Position numbers and translations under genes: made by a program. Positions 38,935 through 47,569 of a stretch of DNA of 64,000 nt are shown here, piece after piece (the first letter of the stretch is position 1; the number at the start of each line of letters is the position of its first letter). The stretch covers positions 62,001-126,000 of the forward strand of contig NZ_JAMJEZ010000001.1 in assembly GCF_023544715.1 (NCBI RefSeq), read 5' to 3'. The notes below the pieces were generated by a model. It searched no databases. It had not been told where the DNA came from and saw only the letters and a list, made by a program, of their open reading frames with translations. This DNA is from Pseudomonas eutrophicaquae (GTDB lineage: Bacteria > Pseudomonadota > Gammaproteobacteria > Pseudomonadales > Pseudomonadaceae).

Positions 38935-39747
38935 TCAATTCAGGGGCAGACGGCGCGGCACGTACTGGCCGCGGCCGGGTTGTTCGGCGTCACGCAGGGT
39001 GCGCCAGGTGTAATCCAGCGCGCTTTTGACTGCGCCGGGCAGATCCTGACCGAGCGCCAGACGGCCCGCCAGGGCGCTGGCCAGGGTGCAACCGCTGCCG
39101 TGATAGCTGCCGGGCAGACGCACGCAGGCAAATTCCGCGCGCTGGCCATCGCGGCTGTACAGGCGATTGTGGATATCTCGCTCATCGCCATGCCCACCGG
39201 TGATCAGCAGGTGCTCGCAGTGCGCAAGCAGCCGCGCCGCGCATTCATCGGCGCTGCCTTCGGGCAGTTCGGCGAGGATGCGCGCTTCAGGCAGGTTGGG
39301 GGTGGCGATGTGGCACAGCGGCAGCAGGTGCTCGCGGATCGCATAGCCGACTTCATCCTTGCCCAGCGCGCCGCCGCCGCCGGCACGCAGCACCGGATCG
39401 CAGACCAGCGGCACGCCCGGCAGGCCCTGGACGATCTCCACCACGGTCTCGACCATCTCCAGCGAGCCGAGCATGCCGAGCTTGATGGCGGCGATCGGCA
39501 GATCCGCGATGATCGCCTCGGCCTGAGCCAGCACCCAGGCGCGATCGAGCACACGAAAATCCTGCACATTGACGGTGTCTTGCACGGTCAGCGCGGTGAC
39601 CACCGGTGCGGCGTGACAGCCCTGGGCGATCAGCGCTTCGATGTCGGCCTGAAGACCGGCGCCGCCACTGGGATCATGGCCGGACAGGCACAGCACCACG
39701 GGGCGCACCGGGGCGGGAGAGGGCGAGAGCAAGGGGAATCTGTTCAT
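38935..39747 (-). CDS. thiD: Hydroxymethylpyrimidine/phosphomethylpyrimidine kinase
   Basis: 270 residues from ATG 39747; the frame stays open upstream, but the family start fits here. It is a ribokinase-fold kinase: [31 protein letters not shown], and the catalytic [13 protein letters not shown]. It phosphorylates HMP twice. It is divergent from rluE. Confidence 0.93.
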   Translation of the reverse strand: MNRFPLLSPSPAPVRPVVLCLSGHDPSGGAGLQADIEALIAQGCHAAPVVTALTVQDTVNVQDFRVLDRAWVLAQAEAIIADLPIAAIKLGMLGSLEMVETVVEIVQGLPGVPLVCDPVLRAGGGGALGKDEVGYAIREHLLPLCHIATPNLPEARILAELPEGSADECAARLLAHCEHLLITGGHGDERDIHNRLYSRDGQRAEFACVRLPGSYHGSGCTLASALAGRLALGQDLPGAVKSALDYTWRTLRDAEQPGRGQYVPRRLPLN

Positions 39748-39888
39748 GGCGGGCGAGCTTATCACCAAAGTGGGCGGGAAGGTGGACGGGGCGGCAGGGC
39801 GTTCAGCCGCCTGCCGTGAGGCTGCTAGAATGCCGCGCTCCACTCATCCTGCGCGAGCCTTTGGCCGTGCCTTGTTGCGAACTCTGCC

Positions 39889-40530
39889 ATGGCCTTTGTC
39901 GATTCCGCCCGCTCCCGCCATCCCCGAGGCAGCGCGCCGCGCCCGCGCAAGGCGCCGCCGGAAAAACCGCGGCTGCTGCTGTTCAACAAGCCCTTTGATG
40001 TGCTGACCCAGTTCGCCGCCGCTGACGGCCGCGCCACCCTCAAGGACTACATCCCGGTGCCCGGCGTCTACCCGGCCGGGCGGCTGGATCGGGACAGCGA
40101 GGGCTTGCTGCTGCTGACCAACGATGGCCGCCTGCAGGCGCGGATCGCCGATCCACGCCACAAGCTGCCCAAGACCTACTGGGTGCAGGTAGAAGGCGTG
40201 GCTGAAGAAGCGCAGCTTGCGCAGCTGCGGCGCGGGGTGCTGCTCAATGACGGGCCGACCCGCCCGGCCGAGGTGCGCCAGATTGCTGAACCGGCGCTCT
40301 GGGCGCGTCAGCCCCCGGTGCGCTTTCGCCAGCATATTCCGACCTGCTGGCTGGAGCTGGTGATCCGCGAAGGGCGCAATCGTCAGGTGCGGCGGATGAC
40401 CGCCGCGGTGGGCTTGCCGACCCTGCGGCTGGTGCGGGTGGCGATCGGTCCCTGGCGGCTGGATGATCTGCAGCCCGGCGAGTGGCGCGAGGTAGCGGCG
40501 CCCGCCGCTGAGGGAGGGCGACTTTTATAG
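39889..40530 (+). CDS. rluE: 23S rRNA pseudouridine synthase RluE
   Basis: 213 residues; ATG 39889. It is a RsuA-family synthase without a leading S4 domain: catalytic aspartate in [18 protein letters not shown], and [12 protein letters not shown] near the C-terminus. The N-terminal 25 residues are basic and disordered. RluE modifies U2457 of 23S rRNA; RluF or RsuA are alternatives but carry an S4 domain. Its end overlaps the convergent DUF2788 gene by 6 nt. Confidence 0.87.
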   Translation: MAFVDSARSRHPRGSAPRPRKAPPEKPRLLLFNKPFDVLTQFAAADGRATLKDYIPVPGVYPAGRLDRDSEGLLLLTNDGRLQARIADPRHKLPKTYWVQVEGVAEEAQLAQLRRGVLLNDGPTRPAEVRQIAEPALWARQPPVRFRQHIPTCWLELVIREGRNRQVRRMTAAVGLPTLRLVRVAIGPWRLDDLQPGEWREVAAPAAEGGRLL

Positions 40531-40728
40531 GCCTTCGAGGCTGCCGATCACCAGGGTCTTGATGACAAAGCCCAGCACCCCCAGCCCCAGGGCAAAGAAC
40601 AGGATGAAGGTGCCGAACTTGCCGGCATTGGATTTCTTCGCCAGGTCCCAGACGATGAACGCCATGAACCCGACCAGACCGGTGATCAGGCCGGTCATCA
40701 TCCAGTTTTCAAAGACTTCAGGCTCCAT
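40525..40728 (-). CDS. DUF2788 small membrane protein
   Basis: 67 residues; ATG 40728. Two predicted helices flank a basic loop with the conserved [17 protein letters not shown] segment of DUF2788. It is an inner-membrane protein of unknown role common in pseudomonads. It stands alone between rluE and the Lrp-type regulator. Confidence 0.78.
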   Translation of the reverse strand: MEPEVFENWMMTGLITGLVGFMAFIVWDLAKKSNAGKFGTFILFFALGLGVLGFVIKTLVIGSLEGL

Positions 40729-40809
40729 CGGCGTCTCCTGCGTGGGGCGATAATCGGCGGCGATTATAGGCGCCGCGCCCCCTCAGGCCAACGGCCGGCC
40801 AGCGCTGCC

Positions 40810-41286
40810 TCAGCGCAGGTGCTCAAGGGGCAGCTCGGTGCTGCTGACCACCTGATTGAGCACAAAACTGGAGCGCACGCTGGAGACGCCTTCGATGCGC
40901 GTCAGGGTGCCGAGCAGAAACTGCTGGTAATGCTCCATGTCCGGCACCACCACCTTGAGCTGATAGTCCGCCTCCATGCCGGTGACCAGGCTGCACTCGA
41001 GCACCGGCGGGCACTGGCGGATCTGCTCCTCGAAGTGCGCAAAGCGCTCGGGGGTGTGGCGATCCATGCCGACCAGCACATAGACCGTCAGGCTCAGGCC
41101 GAGCTTCTTGCGGTCCAGCAGTGCCACCTGACGCAGGATGTAGCCCTCATCCTCCAGTTGATGCACCCGGCGCGAGCAGGGCGAGGGCGAGAGGCCAATG
41201 CGCTCGGCCAGCTGCTGGTTGGCCAGCGTCGCGTCGCGCTGCAGTTCAGCGAGGATGCGCAGGTCATAGCGGTCGAGCTTGCTCAT
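40810..41286 (-). CDS. Lrp/AsnC-family transcriptional regulator
   Basis: 158 residues; ATG 41286 overlaps the stop of the upstream cation transporter gene (ATGA). An N-terminal winged helix (D-L-R-I-L-A-E-L-Q-R-D, with recognition helix S-P-S-P-C-S-R-R-V) and a C-terminal RAM effector domain (E-C-S-L-V-T-G-M-E-A-D-Y) are both clear. These regulators usually sense amino acids. Translational coupling with a metal transporter is notable, but a metal ligand is not implied by the sequence. Confidence 0.92.
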   Translation of the reverse strand: MSKLDRYDLRILAELQRDATLANQQLAERIGLSPSPCSRRVHQLEDEGYILRQVALLDRKKLGLSLTVYVLVGMDRHTPERFAHFEEQIRQCPPVLECSLVTGMEADYQLKVVVPDMEHYQQFLLGTLTRIEGVSSVRSSFVLNQVVSSTELPLEHLR

Positions 41287-42191
41287 CGGGCGGCTGCTCC
41301 GAAGGTCTGGGCGCGGGCGGGCTGGTCATCCGGGTCGGCATGTACCAGCACCTCGGCGCGCTGAAATTCCGTGCAGATCGCCGCCTCTACCGCCTCGCAC
41401 AGGTCATGGGCTTGGGCGAGGGGCAGGTGGGCTGGCAGGTCCAGATGCAGCTGCACGAACCAACGGGTGCCCGAGCGCCGGGTGCGCAGGTCATGGGCGT
41501 CCAGCACGCCGGGTACGGCGCGGGCCAGCTGCAGCATGCGCTCGCGCACCTCAAGCGGCAGTTCCTCATCCATCAGCACCGCCGCCGATTCGCGTACGAT
41601 GCCCAGCGCGCTCCAGAAGATGTACAGCGCAATCGCCATGCCGATCAGCGCATCGGCCTGCACCCAGCCGCCGGCCGCCAGCGCCAGCGCCAGCAGAATG
41701 CCCAGATTGAGCAGCAGGTCCGAGCGGTAGTGCAGGGAGTCGGCATGGATCGCGGTTGAACCGGTGACCTGTACCACATGGCGCTGGAGCAGCAGCAGCG
41801 CGAAGGTCAGCAGCAGCGACAGCACGATCACCGCGATGCCCAGCCCGGTGGCGGCCAGCGGCTCGGGGGCCTGCAGGCGCTCGAAGCCGTTGTAACCGAC
41901 CAGCACGGCGCTTGCGGCGATGAACAGCGCCTGGGCCAGCCCGGCCAGTGCCTCGGCCTTGCCGTGCCCGAAGCGGTGATTGTCATCGGCCGGGCGCAGC
42001 GCGTAGTGCACGGCCAGTAGGTTGAGCAGCGAGGCGGCGCCATCGAGCAGCGAGTCGGTGAGTCCGGCCAAGAGGCTCACCGAACCACTCAGCCACCAGG
42101 CCACGGCCTTGGCGGCCACCAGGGTCAACGCGGTCAGCAGGGCTGCCAGTGAAGCCAGCCGCATCAGCCGGGCATGGTGTATCTGGGTCAT
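41283..42191 (-). CDS. fieF: Cation diffusion facilitator family metal exporter, FieF-like
   Basis: 302 residues from ATG 42191; no Shine-Dalgarno is seen. Six membrane helices carry the CDF metal site: first aspartate pair in L-T-D-S-L-L-D-G (DxxxD) and second in H-A-D-S-L-H-Y-R-S-D (HxxxD). A cytoplasmic C-terminal domain ends with L-V-H-A-D-P-D. FieF-type exporters move Fe2+, Zn2+ or other divalent ions in exchange for protons. The minus-strand frame stays open far upstream across the mobile element, but that part is antisense to tnpB and not coding. The element's left junction is 9 bp upstream of this start. Confidence 0.88.
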   Translation of the reverse strand: MTQIHHARLMRLASLAALLTALTLVAAKAVAWWLSGSVSLLAGLTDSLLDGAASLLNLLAVHYALRPADDNHRFGHGKAEALAGLAQALFIAASAVLVGYNGFERLQAPEPLAATGLGIAVIVLSLLLTFALLLLQRHVVQVTGSTAIHADSLHYRSDLLLNLGILLALALAAGGWVQADALIGMAIALYIFWSALGIVRESAAVLMDEELPLEVRERMLQLARAVPGVLDAHDLRTRRSGTRWFVQLHLDLPAHLPLAQAHDLCEAVEAAICTEFQRAEVLVHADPDDQPARAQTFGAAAR

Positions 42192-42200
42192 CAAATTTAC

Positions 42201-42320
42201 GCGAGAAACCTCGGTCTTCAGACCGGGGAGGGATAGCGCGGCGCTCGCAGAGCGCCCCTGTTCTCGCTGCCTCCTTTTAGTGGTTGCTACCTTTACATTC
42301 GCTTGGTTATTTTGCGGAAC
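42201..42320 (+). other. Left end (LE) of the IS200/IS605-type element
   Basis: It contains a 9-bp imperfect stem (CCTCGGTCT with AGACCGGGG, 42209-42228) and a 7-bp perfect stem GGCGCTC-GCA-GAGCGCC (42240-42256). An outer repeat GCGAGAA (42201-42207) with TTCTCGC (42261-42267) encloses both. Such subterminal hairpins are recognised by TnpA in this family. The flanking TTAC would also serve as the TnpB target-adjacent motif. Confidence 0.6.
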
Positions 42321-43457
42321 ATGACGAAACGCGCCTATAAATTCCGCTTCTACCCGACGCCCGAGCAGGCTGACTTGCTGGTGCGGACGTTCGGTTGCGT
42401 GCGCTTCGTCTACAACTCTGTGCTGCGCTGGCGCACCGATACCTTCTTCAAGGAACAGCAGAAGATCGGCTACACCCAGGCCAGCGCACGCCTGACCGCG
42501 ATCAAGAAGGAACCGGATCTGGCCTTCCTGAACGAAGTCTCGTGTGTTCCGCTCCAGCAGTGCCTTCGTCACCAGCAGGCCGCCTTCAAGAACTTCTTTG
42601 AAGGTCGGGCCAAGTACCCGGCGCTCAAGAAGAAACGCCATCGACAGTCGGCTGAGTTCACGACTTCGGCCTTTAAATACCGCGACGGGCAGCTGTTCCT
42701 GGCCAAGTGTGCCGAGCCACTGGCGATCCGCTGGAGTCGGGCGCTTCCTTCTGACCTTTCCACCGTTACCGTGTCTCGGGATGCCGCCGGTCGCTACTTT
42801 GTATCCTGCCTGTGCGAGTTCAACACCGAAACCCTGCCCGTCACGCCGAAGATGATGGGTCTTGATCTGGGCCTGAAAGACCTGTTCGTCACCAGCGAGG
42901 GTGAACGGATCGGCAATCCCCGCCATACCGCGAAATACGCTGCCAAGCTGGCTCTGGCGCAGCGCCGGCTGAGCAAGAAAACGCTCGGCTCCGCCAACCG
43001 CGCCAAGGCCCGGAAGAAGGTGGCGCGCATTCACGCCAAAATCGCCGATTGCCGTATGGACAGCTTGCACAAGCTGTCCCGCAGACTGATTAACGAGAAC
43101 CAAGTGGTCTGCACCGAATCCCTCGCCGTGAAGAACCTGATCCGCAACCCGACGCTGAGCAAGGCGATTGCCGACGCCGGCTGGGGCGAGCTGACCCGCC
43201 AGTTGGCGTACAAGGGCGCTTGATCCGGGAGGCAGGTGGTCGCCATCGACCGCTGGTATCCCAGTTCCAAACGCTGCTCCTGTTGCGGGTATACGCTGGA
43301 CATTTTGCCGCTCAACCTGCGCACCTGGGCTTGCCCGGAATGCGGAGCCGAGCATGACCGCGACGTGAATGCTGCGCTCAATATCAAAGCCGCCGGGCTG
43401 GCGGTGTTAGCCCTTGGAGAGAACGTAAGTGGCATCGGTCCAGTACCGTTGTCCTGA
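42321..43457 (+). pseudogene. tnpB: tnpB (RNA-guided nuclease), interrupted by an in-frame stop
   Basis: Translation from ATG 42321 gives a TnpB start (M-T-K-R-A-Y-K-F-R-F-Y-P-T). The frame is open to a TGA at 43221-43223 and then continues in the same frame to 43457. At the stop, the family motif Y-K-x-x-W-Y-G-R reads Y-K-G-A-stop-S-G-R, consistent with TGG to TGA and a second change nearby. The RuvC residues D in G-L-D-L-G and E in C-T-E-S-L lie before the stop. The zinc ribbon (C-S-C-C-G ... C-P-E-C-G) and the last RuvC aspartate (E-H-D-R-D-V-N-A-A) lie after it. A truncated product of about 300 residues should be inactive. GTG 43236 restarts the frame, but its GGGAGG is too close to be a good site. 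Confidence 0.9.
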
Positions 43458-43504
43458 TCTCGATGAATTGGGAATCTCCGTCCTTCAGGGCGGAGAGCAG
43501 TCAA
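43458..43504 (+). other. Right end (RE) and probable omega-RNA scaffold end
   Basis: CTCCGTCC pairs with GGGCGGAG (43476-43495) around a TTCA loop, followed by the TCAA cleavage motif at 43501-43504. In TnpB systems the omega RNA spans the tnpB 3' end and RE, and its guide is the flank just beyond RE, here from 43505. This is by family analogy; transcription is not shown. Confidence 0.5.
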
Positions 43505-43513
43505 TGCAGGGTC

Positions 43514-43930
43514 TCACGCATGGGGCAGCAGGCCGAAGCGGGCCAGCTGCTCAGGGTGGCCGGGCTGCACCCTGAGATGGGGATTGTCAAGGGGCAGATC
43601 CTCGCCCAGGGTCTGTTTCAGCACCTCGCGCAGGCGGGCCTGATCGAGGCGACCGTCGGCATCCAGCGCCTCCTGCAAGCGCTCGGGCGCCACCGAGTAG
43701 CGCCCGCCGGGCAGGTAGATGGCGCCGGTGGTGAAGTCGATGGCAAAAGCGATCAGCCCCGGCACCACGAAGAACAGAATGCCGACTCCGTTAAGGACGG
43801 CCACCAGCGGGTCGATCTGGCCGCTGATCTGGCCGCGCCGCTCGGGGTAGAGCAGCGTGCCGCAGCCGCTCAGTTGCACCAGCAGGCTGCCGGCCAGCAG
43901 GGCGCTGATCAGACGTTGGGATGGACACAT
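43514..43930 (-). CDS. Small exported lipoprotein of unknown function
   Basis: 138 residues from ATG 43930, which has AAGGAG 7 nt upstream. A signal peptide ends in the lipobox L-S-G-C. The mature part starts G-T-L-L-Y-P-E-R-R-G-Q and contains one strongly hydrophobic segment (V-G-I-L-F-F-V-V-P-G-L-I-A-F-A-I-D-F), then Y-L-P-G-G and a charged tail. No named family is recognised with certainty. Without the mobile element, its stop would lie about 18 nt upstream of the cation transporter start, so the two were probably co-transcribed before the insertion. It is divergent from hrpB. Confidence 0.75.
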   Translation of the reverse strand: MCPSQRLISALLAGSLLVQLSGCGTLLYPERRGQISGQIDPLVAVLNGVGILFFVVPGLIAFAIDFTTGAIYLPGGRYSVAPERLQEALDADGRLDQARLREVLKQTLGEDLPLDNPHLRVQPGHPEQLARFGLLPHA

Positions 43931-44112
43931 GGGAGACTCCTTGTGCGGATGACGGTGACAGACAGGCATTGACCACGACGAGTACGTCAGGTTGCAGGCA
44001 TCCATGCGTGGCCCCGTCAGTGCGCACAGTGTACGCAGCCCGCGCCGCCCCGGCCAAGGCGCGGCGGCAGCTGGCTATAATCGCCGCCCCACCCGCTGCC
44101 GCAGACACCCCC

Positions 44113-46662
44113 ATGAGCCTGTCCACCGCCCTGCCGATCGATGCTGTCCTGCCGGAGCTGCGCGCCGCGCTCGCGGCCCGTGACGAGGCGGTGTTGGAAG
44201 CGCCGCCCGGCGCCGGCAAGACCACCCGCGTGCCGCTGGCACTGCTCGATGAGCCGTGGCTGGCCGGGCAGACCATCCTTATGCTCGAACCGCGCCGTCT
44301 GGCCGCGCGCGCCGCTGCCGAGCGGCTGGCCAGCGAGCGCGGCGAGCCGGTCGGCGAGACGGTGGGCTATCGCATCCGTCTGGACAGCCAGGTCGGTCCG
44401 CGCACCCGTATCGAGGTGGTGACCGAGGGCATCCTTACCCGCCGTCTGCAGGATGATCCCGGCCTTGAGGGCGTGGGGCTGGTGATCTTCGATGAGTTTC
44501 ACGAGCGCAGTCTGGAGGCCGATCTGGCGCTGGCGCTGACCCTGAGTGGCCGCGCGCTGCTGCGCGAGGGACCGCCGCTCAAGGTGCTGCTGATGTCAGC
44601 CACGCTGGATGGCGAGCGTCTGGCGGCCTTGCTGGAGGATGCACCGCGGGTGCGTAGCGAGGGGCGCATGTACCCGGTGGACATCCAGTGGGGCCGCGCC
44701 GCCCAGCCGGGCGAGGCGCTGGAGCCACGGGTGACCCAGACCGTGTTGCAGGCGCTGGCCGAGCAGTCCGGCAGTCTGCTGGTATTTCTGCCCGGTCAGG
44801 CGGAGATCCGCCGCGTACAGGGGCTGCTGGACGAGGCGCTGGCCGGGCGCAGCGATATCCGCCTCTGCCCGCTGCACGGCGAGCTGGACCTCGCGGCTCA
44901 GCGGGCCGCCATCGAACCGGCGCCGGCTGGCTTGCGCAAGGTGGTGCTGGCCACCAACATCGCCGAGACCAGCCTGACCATCGACGGCGTGCGCGTGGTG
45001 GTGGATGCCGGCCTTGAGCGGGTGCCGCGCTTTGACCCTTCCAGCGGCATGACCCGCCTGGACACCCAGCGCATCTCCCGCGCTTCGGCTACCCAGCGCG
45101 CCGGTCGCGCCGGGCGCCTGCAGCCGGGGGTGTGCTACCGACTGTGGTCGCAGACCCAGCACGAACAGCTTGCCGTCCACGCCAGTGCCGAGATCCTCCA
45201 GGCGGATCTCGCCGGCCTTGCGCTGCAGCTGGCGCGCTGGGGGATCGACGAGGCGGCCGAGCTGGTCTGGCTCGATCTGCCGCCGGCGGCGGCACTGGCC
45301 CAGGCCCGCGAGCTGCTGCAGCGCCTCGGCGCGCTGCTGCCACGCGGCACCGGCTGGGCGCTGACCGCCCACGGTCAGGCGATGGCCAGCCTGCCGGCCC
45401 ATCCACGCCTGGCGCATCTCTTGCTGCGCGGGCAGCACCTTGGCCTTGGTGTGCTGGCGGCGGATCTGGCCGCGCTGCTGTCTGAGCGCGACATCCTGCG
45501 CGCCGGCCAGGGCGGCGCGGGGGCCGATCTGCACCACCGTCTGGCGCTGCTGGCGGGTGATTCGCGCGCGGCGCGTCAAGGCGGGGTGCAGCGTGCCCGT
45601 CAGCTGGCGCGGCAGTTCCGTCAACTGTTGCCCCGGCGGGTCGAGCAGCCGGTCATGGATGCCGAGCACCCGCGCTGGCTGGGCTGTCTGCTGGCCTTCG
45701 CCTATCCCGATCGCATCGCCCGCCAGCGCCGCGCCGGCGGTGCCGATTACCGGCTGGCCAACGGCCGCGCCGCGCAGTTCGCCGAGGTGGATGCGCTGAT
45801 GAAGCACGAGTGGCTGGTGATTGCTGATCTGGGCAGTCGTCAGGGCCAGCGCGAGGAGCGCATTTATCTTGCCGCCGACCTCGATCCCGCCCTGTTCGAC
45901 GGCCCGCTGGCCGAGCAGGTGCGTGAGGTGAAGCTGCTCGACTGGGATGCGCGCGAGGGCGTGCTGCGTGCCGAGCGCCAGCGCAAGGTCGGCGAGCTGG
46001 TGCTATCCAGCGAACCGCTGAGTGAGCTGGACGAAGCGGCGCGGGGCCGCGCGCTGCTCGCGCTGGTGCGCCGCAAGGGGCTGGAGCTGCTGCCCTGGAC
46101 GCCGGAGCTGCGTCAATGGCAGGCGCGCGTGCGGCTGCTGCGCCGTCTTGATCTGGCCGACAAGGGCGCGAGCGAGTGGCCGGATGTCACCGATGCGGCG
46201 CTGCTGGCCACGCTGGAGGACTGGCTGCTGCCGTACCTGGGCAAGGTCAGCCGGCTCAGCCATTTTGCCGCGCTGGATCTTCCCGCCATGCTCAGCGGGC
46301 TCTTGCCCTGGCCACTGGCGCAGCGCCTTGATGAGTGGGCGCCGAAGGCGCTGGCGGTGCCGTCCGGATCAACGATCCGCCTCGACTACAGCGAGGAGCC
46401 GCCGGTGCTGGCGGTGCGTCTGCAGGAGCTGTTCGGTCTGGCCAGCACGCCACGGATCGCTGGCGGGCGCCTCGGCGTCAAGCTGCACCTGCTCTCACCG
46501 GCGCAGCGCCCGGTGCAGGTCACCCAGGATCTGGCCAGCTTCTGGGCCAACATCTATGCCGAGGTGAAAAAGGACCTCAAGGGCCGCTATCCCAAACACT
46601 ACTGGCCGGATGATCCGCTGATCGCCGCGCCGACGGCGCGCGCCAAGCCGCGAGCACGCTGA
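44113..46662 (+). CDS. hrpB: ATP-dependent helicase HrpB
   Basis: 849 residues from ATG 44113. It is a DEAH-type superfamily 2 helicase: Walker A P-P-G-A-G-K-T-T, Walker B F-D-E-F-H-E-R-S (the DEFH variant typical of HrpB), S-A-T (motif III), T-N-I-A-E-T-S-L-T-I and Q-R-A-G-R-A-G-R (motif VI), then HA2-like and HrpB C-terminal domains. Length matches the family (about 820-850). Its precise RNA substrate is not established; in Pseudomonas and E. coli it is non-essential. Confidence 0.95.
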   Translation: MSLSTALPIDAVLPELRAALAARDEAVLEAPPGAGKTTRVPLALLDEPWLAGQTILMLEPRRLAARAAAERLASERGEPVGETVGYRIRLDSQVGPRTRIEVVTEGILTRRLQDDPGLEGVGLVIFDEFHERSLEADLALALTLSGRALLREGPPLKVLLMSATLDGERLAALLEDAPRVRSEGRMYPVDIQWGRAAQPGEALEPRVTQTVLQALAEQSGSLLVFLPGQAEIRRVQGLLDEALAGRSDIRLCPLHGELDLAAQRAAIEPAPAGLRKVVLATNIAETSLTIDGVRVVVDAGLERVPRFDPSSGMTRLDTQRISRASATQRAGRAGRLQPGVCYRLWSQTQHEQLAVHASAEILQADLAGLALQLARWGIDEAAELVWLDLPPAAALAQARELLQRLGALLPRGTGWALTAHGQAMASLPAHPRLAHLLLRGQHLGLGVLAADLAALLSERDILRAGQGGAGADLHHRLALLAGDSRAARQGGVQRARQLARQFRQLLPRRVEQPVMDAEHPRWLGCLLAFAYPDRIARQRRAGGADYRLANGRAAQFAEVDALMKHEWLVIADLGSRQGQREERIYLAADLDPALFDGPLAEQVREVKLLDWDAREGVLRAERQRKVGELVLSSEPLSELDEAARGRALLALVRRKGLELLPWTPELRQWQARVRLLRRLDLADKGASEWPDVTDAALLATLEDWLLPYLGKVSRLSHFAALDLPAMLSGLLPWPLAQRLDEWAPKALAVPSGSTIRLDYSEEPPVLAVRLQELFGLASTPRIAGGRLGVKLHLLSPAQRPVQVTQDLASFWANIYAEVKKDLKGRYPKHYWPDDPLIAAPTARAKPRAR

Positions 46663-46720
46663 GAGTGTCCGCCTGGCGCGCCAGCGGCTAAGCTCGCAGA
46701 AAAGTCAGCGAGGTATGCTC

Positions 46721-47563
46721 ATGCAGCGGGTCATTCGCAAGGTATTCGTCAGCAAGGTTTTCGAGCGCAAGGTGGTGATGATTACTGGCGCCTGCGCCGG
46801 TATTGGTCGGGCGCTGGCGCTGCGCTTTGCCCAGGCCGGGGCGCGCTTGGTCCTGCTGGATCAGGATGGGCCGGCGCTGGACAGTCTGGTGCAGCACCTG
46901 CGCGATCATCTCAATGCCGAGAGTCTGGCGCTGTGCTGCGATGTTGCGGATGCCGAGTGCGTGCAGGCCAGCGTGACGCGGGCCATCGAGCAGTTCGGCG
47001 GGATCGATGTGCTGATCAACAATGCCGGCATCACCCACCGCAGCGCGTTTGCCGACACGGATCTGGCGGTGTTTCGGCGGGTGATGGCGGTCAACTACTT
47101 CGGTGCGCTGCACTGCACCCAGGCGGCGCTGCCCAGCCTGCGGGCGCGTCGTGGGCAGATCATCGTGCTCAGCTCGCTGTCCGGCTTTGCGCCGATGCTC
47201 CATCGCAGCGCCTACAACGCCAGCAAGCACGCGCTGCACGGGCTGTTCGAGAGTCTGCGTCTGGAGCTTGAGGGCAGCGGGGTGAACGTGATGCTGGTGT
47301 GTCCGGGCTTCACCGCCACTGACATCCGCAAGAATGCCCTGAAGGGCGACGGCTCAGTGATTGCCCGGCCGATTCCGCTGGTCGGCAAGGTCAGCTCGGC
47401 CCATGACACGGCGGAAGCCATCTACCGCGCGGCGCGGCGGCGCAAGCGTCTGCTGGTGCATTCCAACGTCAACTGGCTGGCCCGCCAGCTGGCGCGCTTT
47501 GCGCCGGCGCTGTTCGAGCGCTGGCTGGTGCCGCGCCTCTCGGGCGTGCGGGTCGGCCAGTAA
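46721..47563 (+). CDS. Short-chain dehydrogenase/reductase
   Basis: 280 residues from ATG 46721, with GAGG 7 nt upstream; ATG 46715 is too close to the ribosome site. Classical SDR motifs are present: T-G-A-C-A-G-I-G cofactor loop, C-D-V-A-D, N-N-A-G-I-T, catalytic serine in L-S-S-L-S-G and Y-N-A-S-K-H. A C-terminal extension rich in basic and aromatic residues (about 240-280) may touch the membrane, as in lipid-acting SDRs. The substrate is unknown. It follows hrpB by 58 nt and is convergent with the flavoprotein gene. Confidence 0.82.
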   Translation: MQRVIRKVFVSKVFERKVVMITGACAGIGRALALRFAQAGARLVLLDQDGPALDSLVQHLRDHLNAESLALCCDVADAECVQASVTRAIEQFGGIDVLINNAGITHRSAFADTDLAVFRRVMAVNYFGALHCTQAALPSLRARRGQIIVLSSLSGFAPMLHRSAYNASKHALHGLFESLRLELEGSGVNVMLVCPGFTATDIRKNALKGDGSVIARPIPLVGKVSSAHDTAEAIYRAARRRKRLLVHSNVNWLARQLARFAPALFERWLVPRLSGVRVGQ

Positions 47564-47569
47564 GCGCGC

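Larger units (their letters stand above)
42201..43504 (+). mobile_element. IS200/IS605-type element carrying only tnpB (IS1341-like)
   Basis: There is no tnpA and no terminal inverted repeat; the ends are hairpins. I place the left end just after TTAC (42197-42200) and the right end at TCAA (43501-43504), as in IS608-type elements, which insert 3' of a TTAC-like tetranucleotide and cleave after TCAA. Left hairpins are at 42209-42228 and 42240-42256, and the right hairpin is at 43476-43495. The exact borders are inferred by analogy. The element carries a broken tnpB and, lacking tnpA, cannot move by itself. Confidence 0.8.

Noticed and set aside
43221..43223. TGA in tnpB read as selenocysteine
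   Set aside because: The family has tryptophan here, the adjacent conserved tyrosine is also changed, and a selenocysteine role is unknown for TnpB.
42192..43355. Upstream extension of the cation exporter frame
   Set aside because: It crosses the mobile element antisense to tnpB; the family N-terminus fits ATG 42191.
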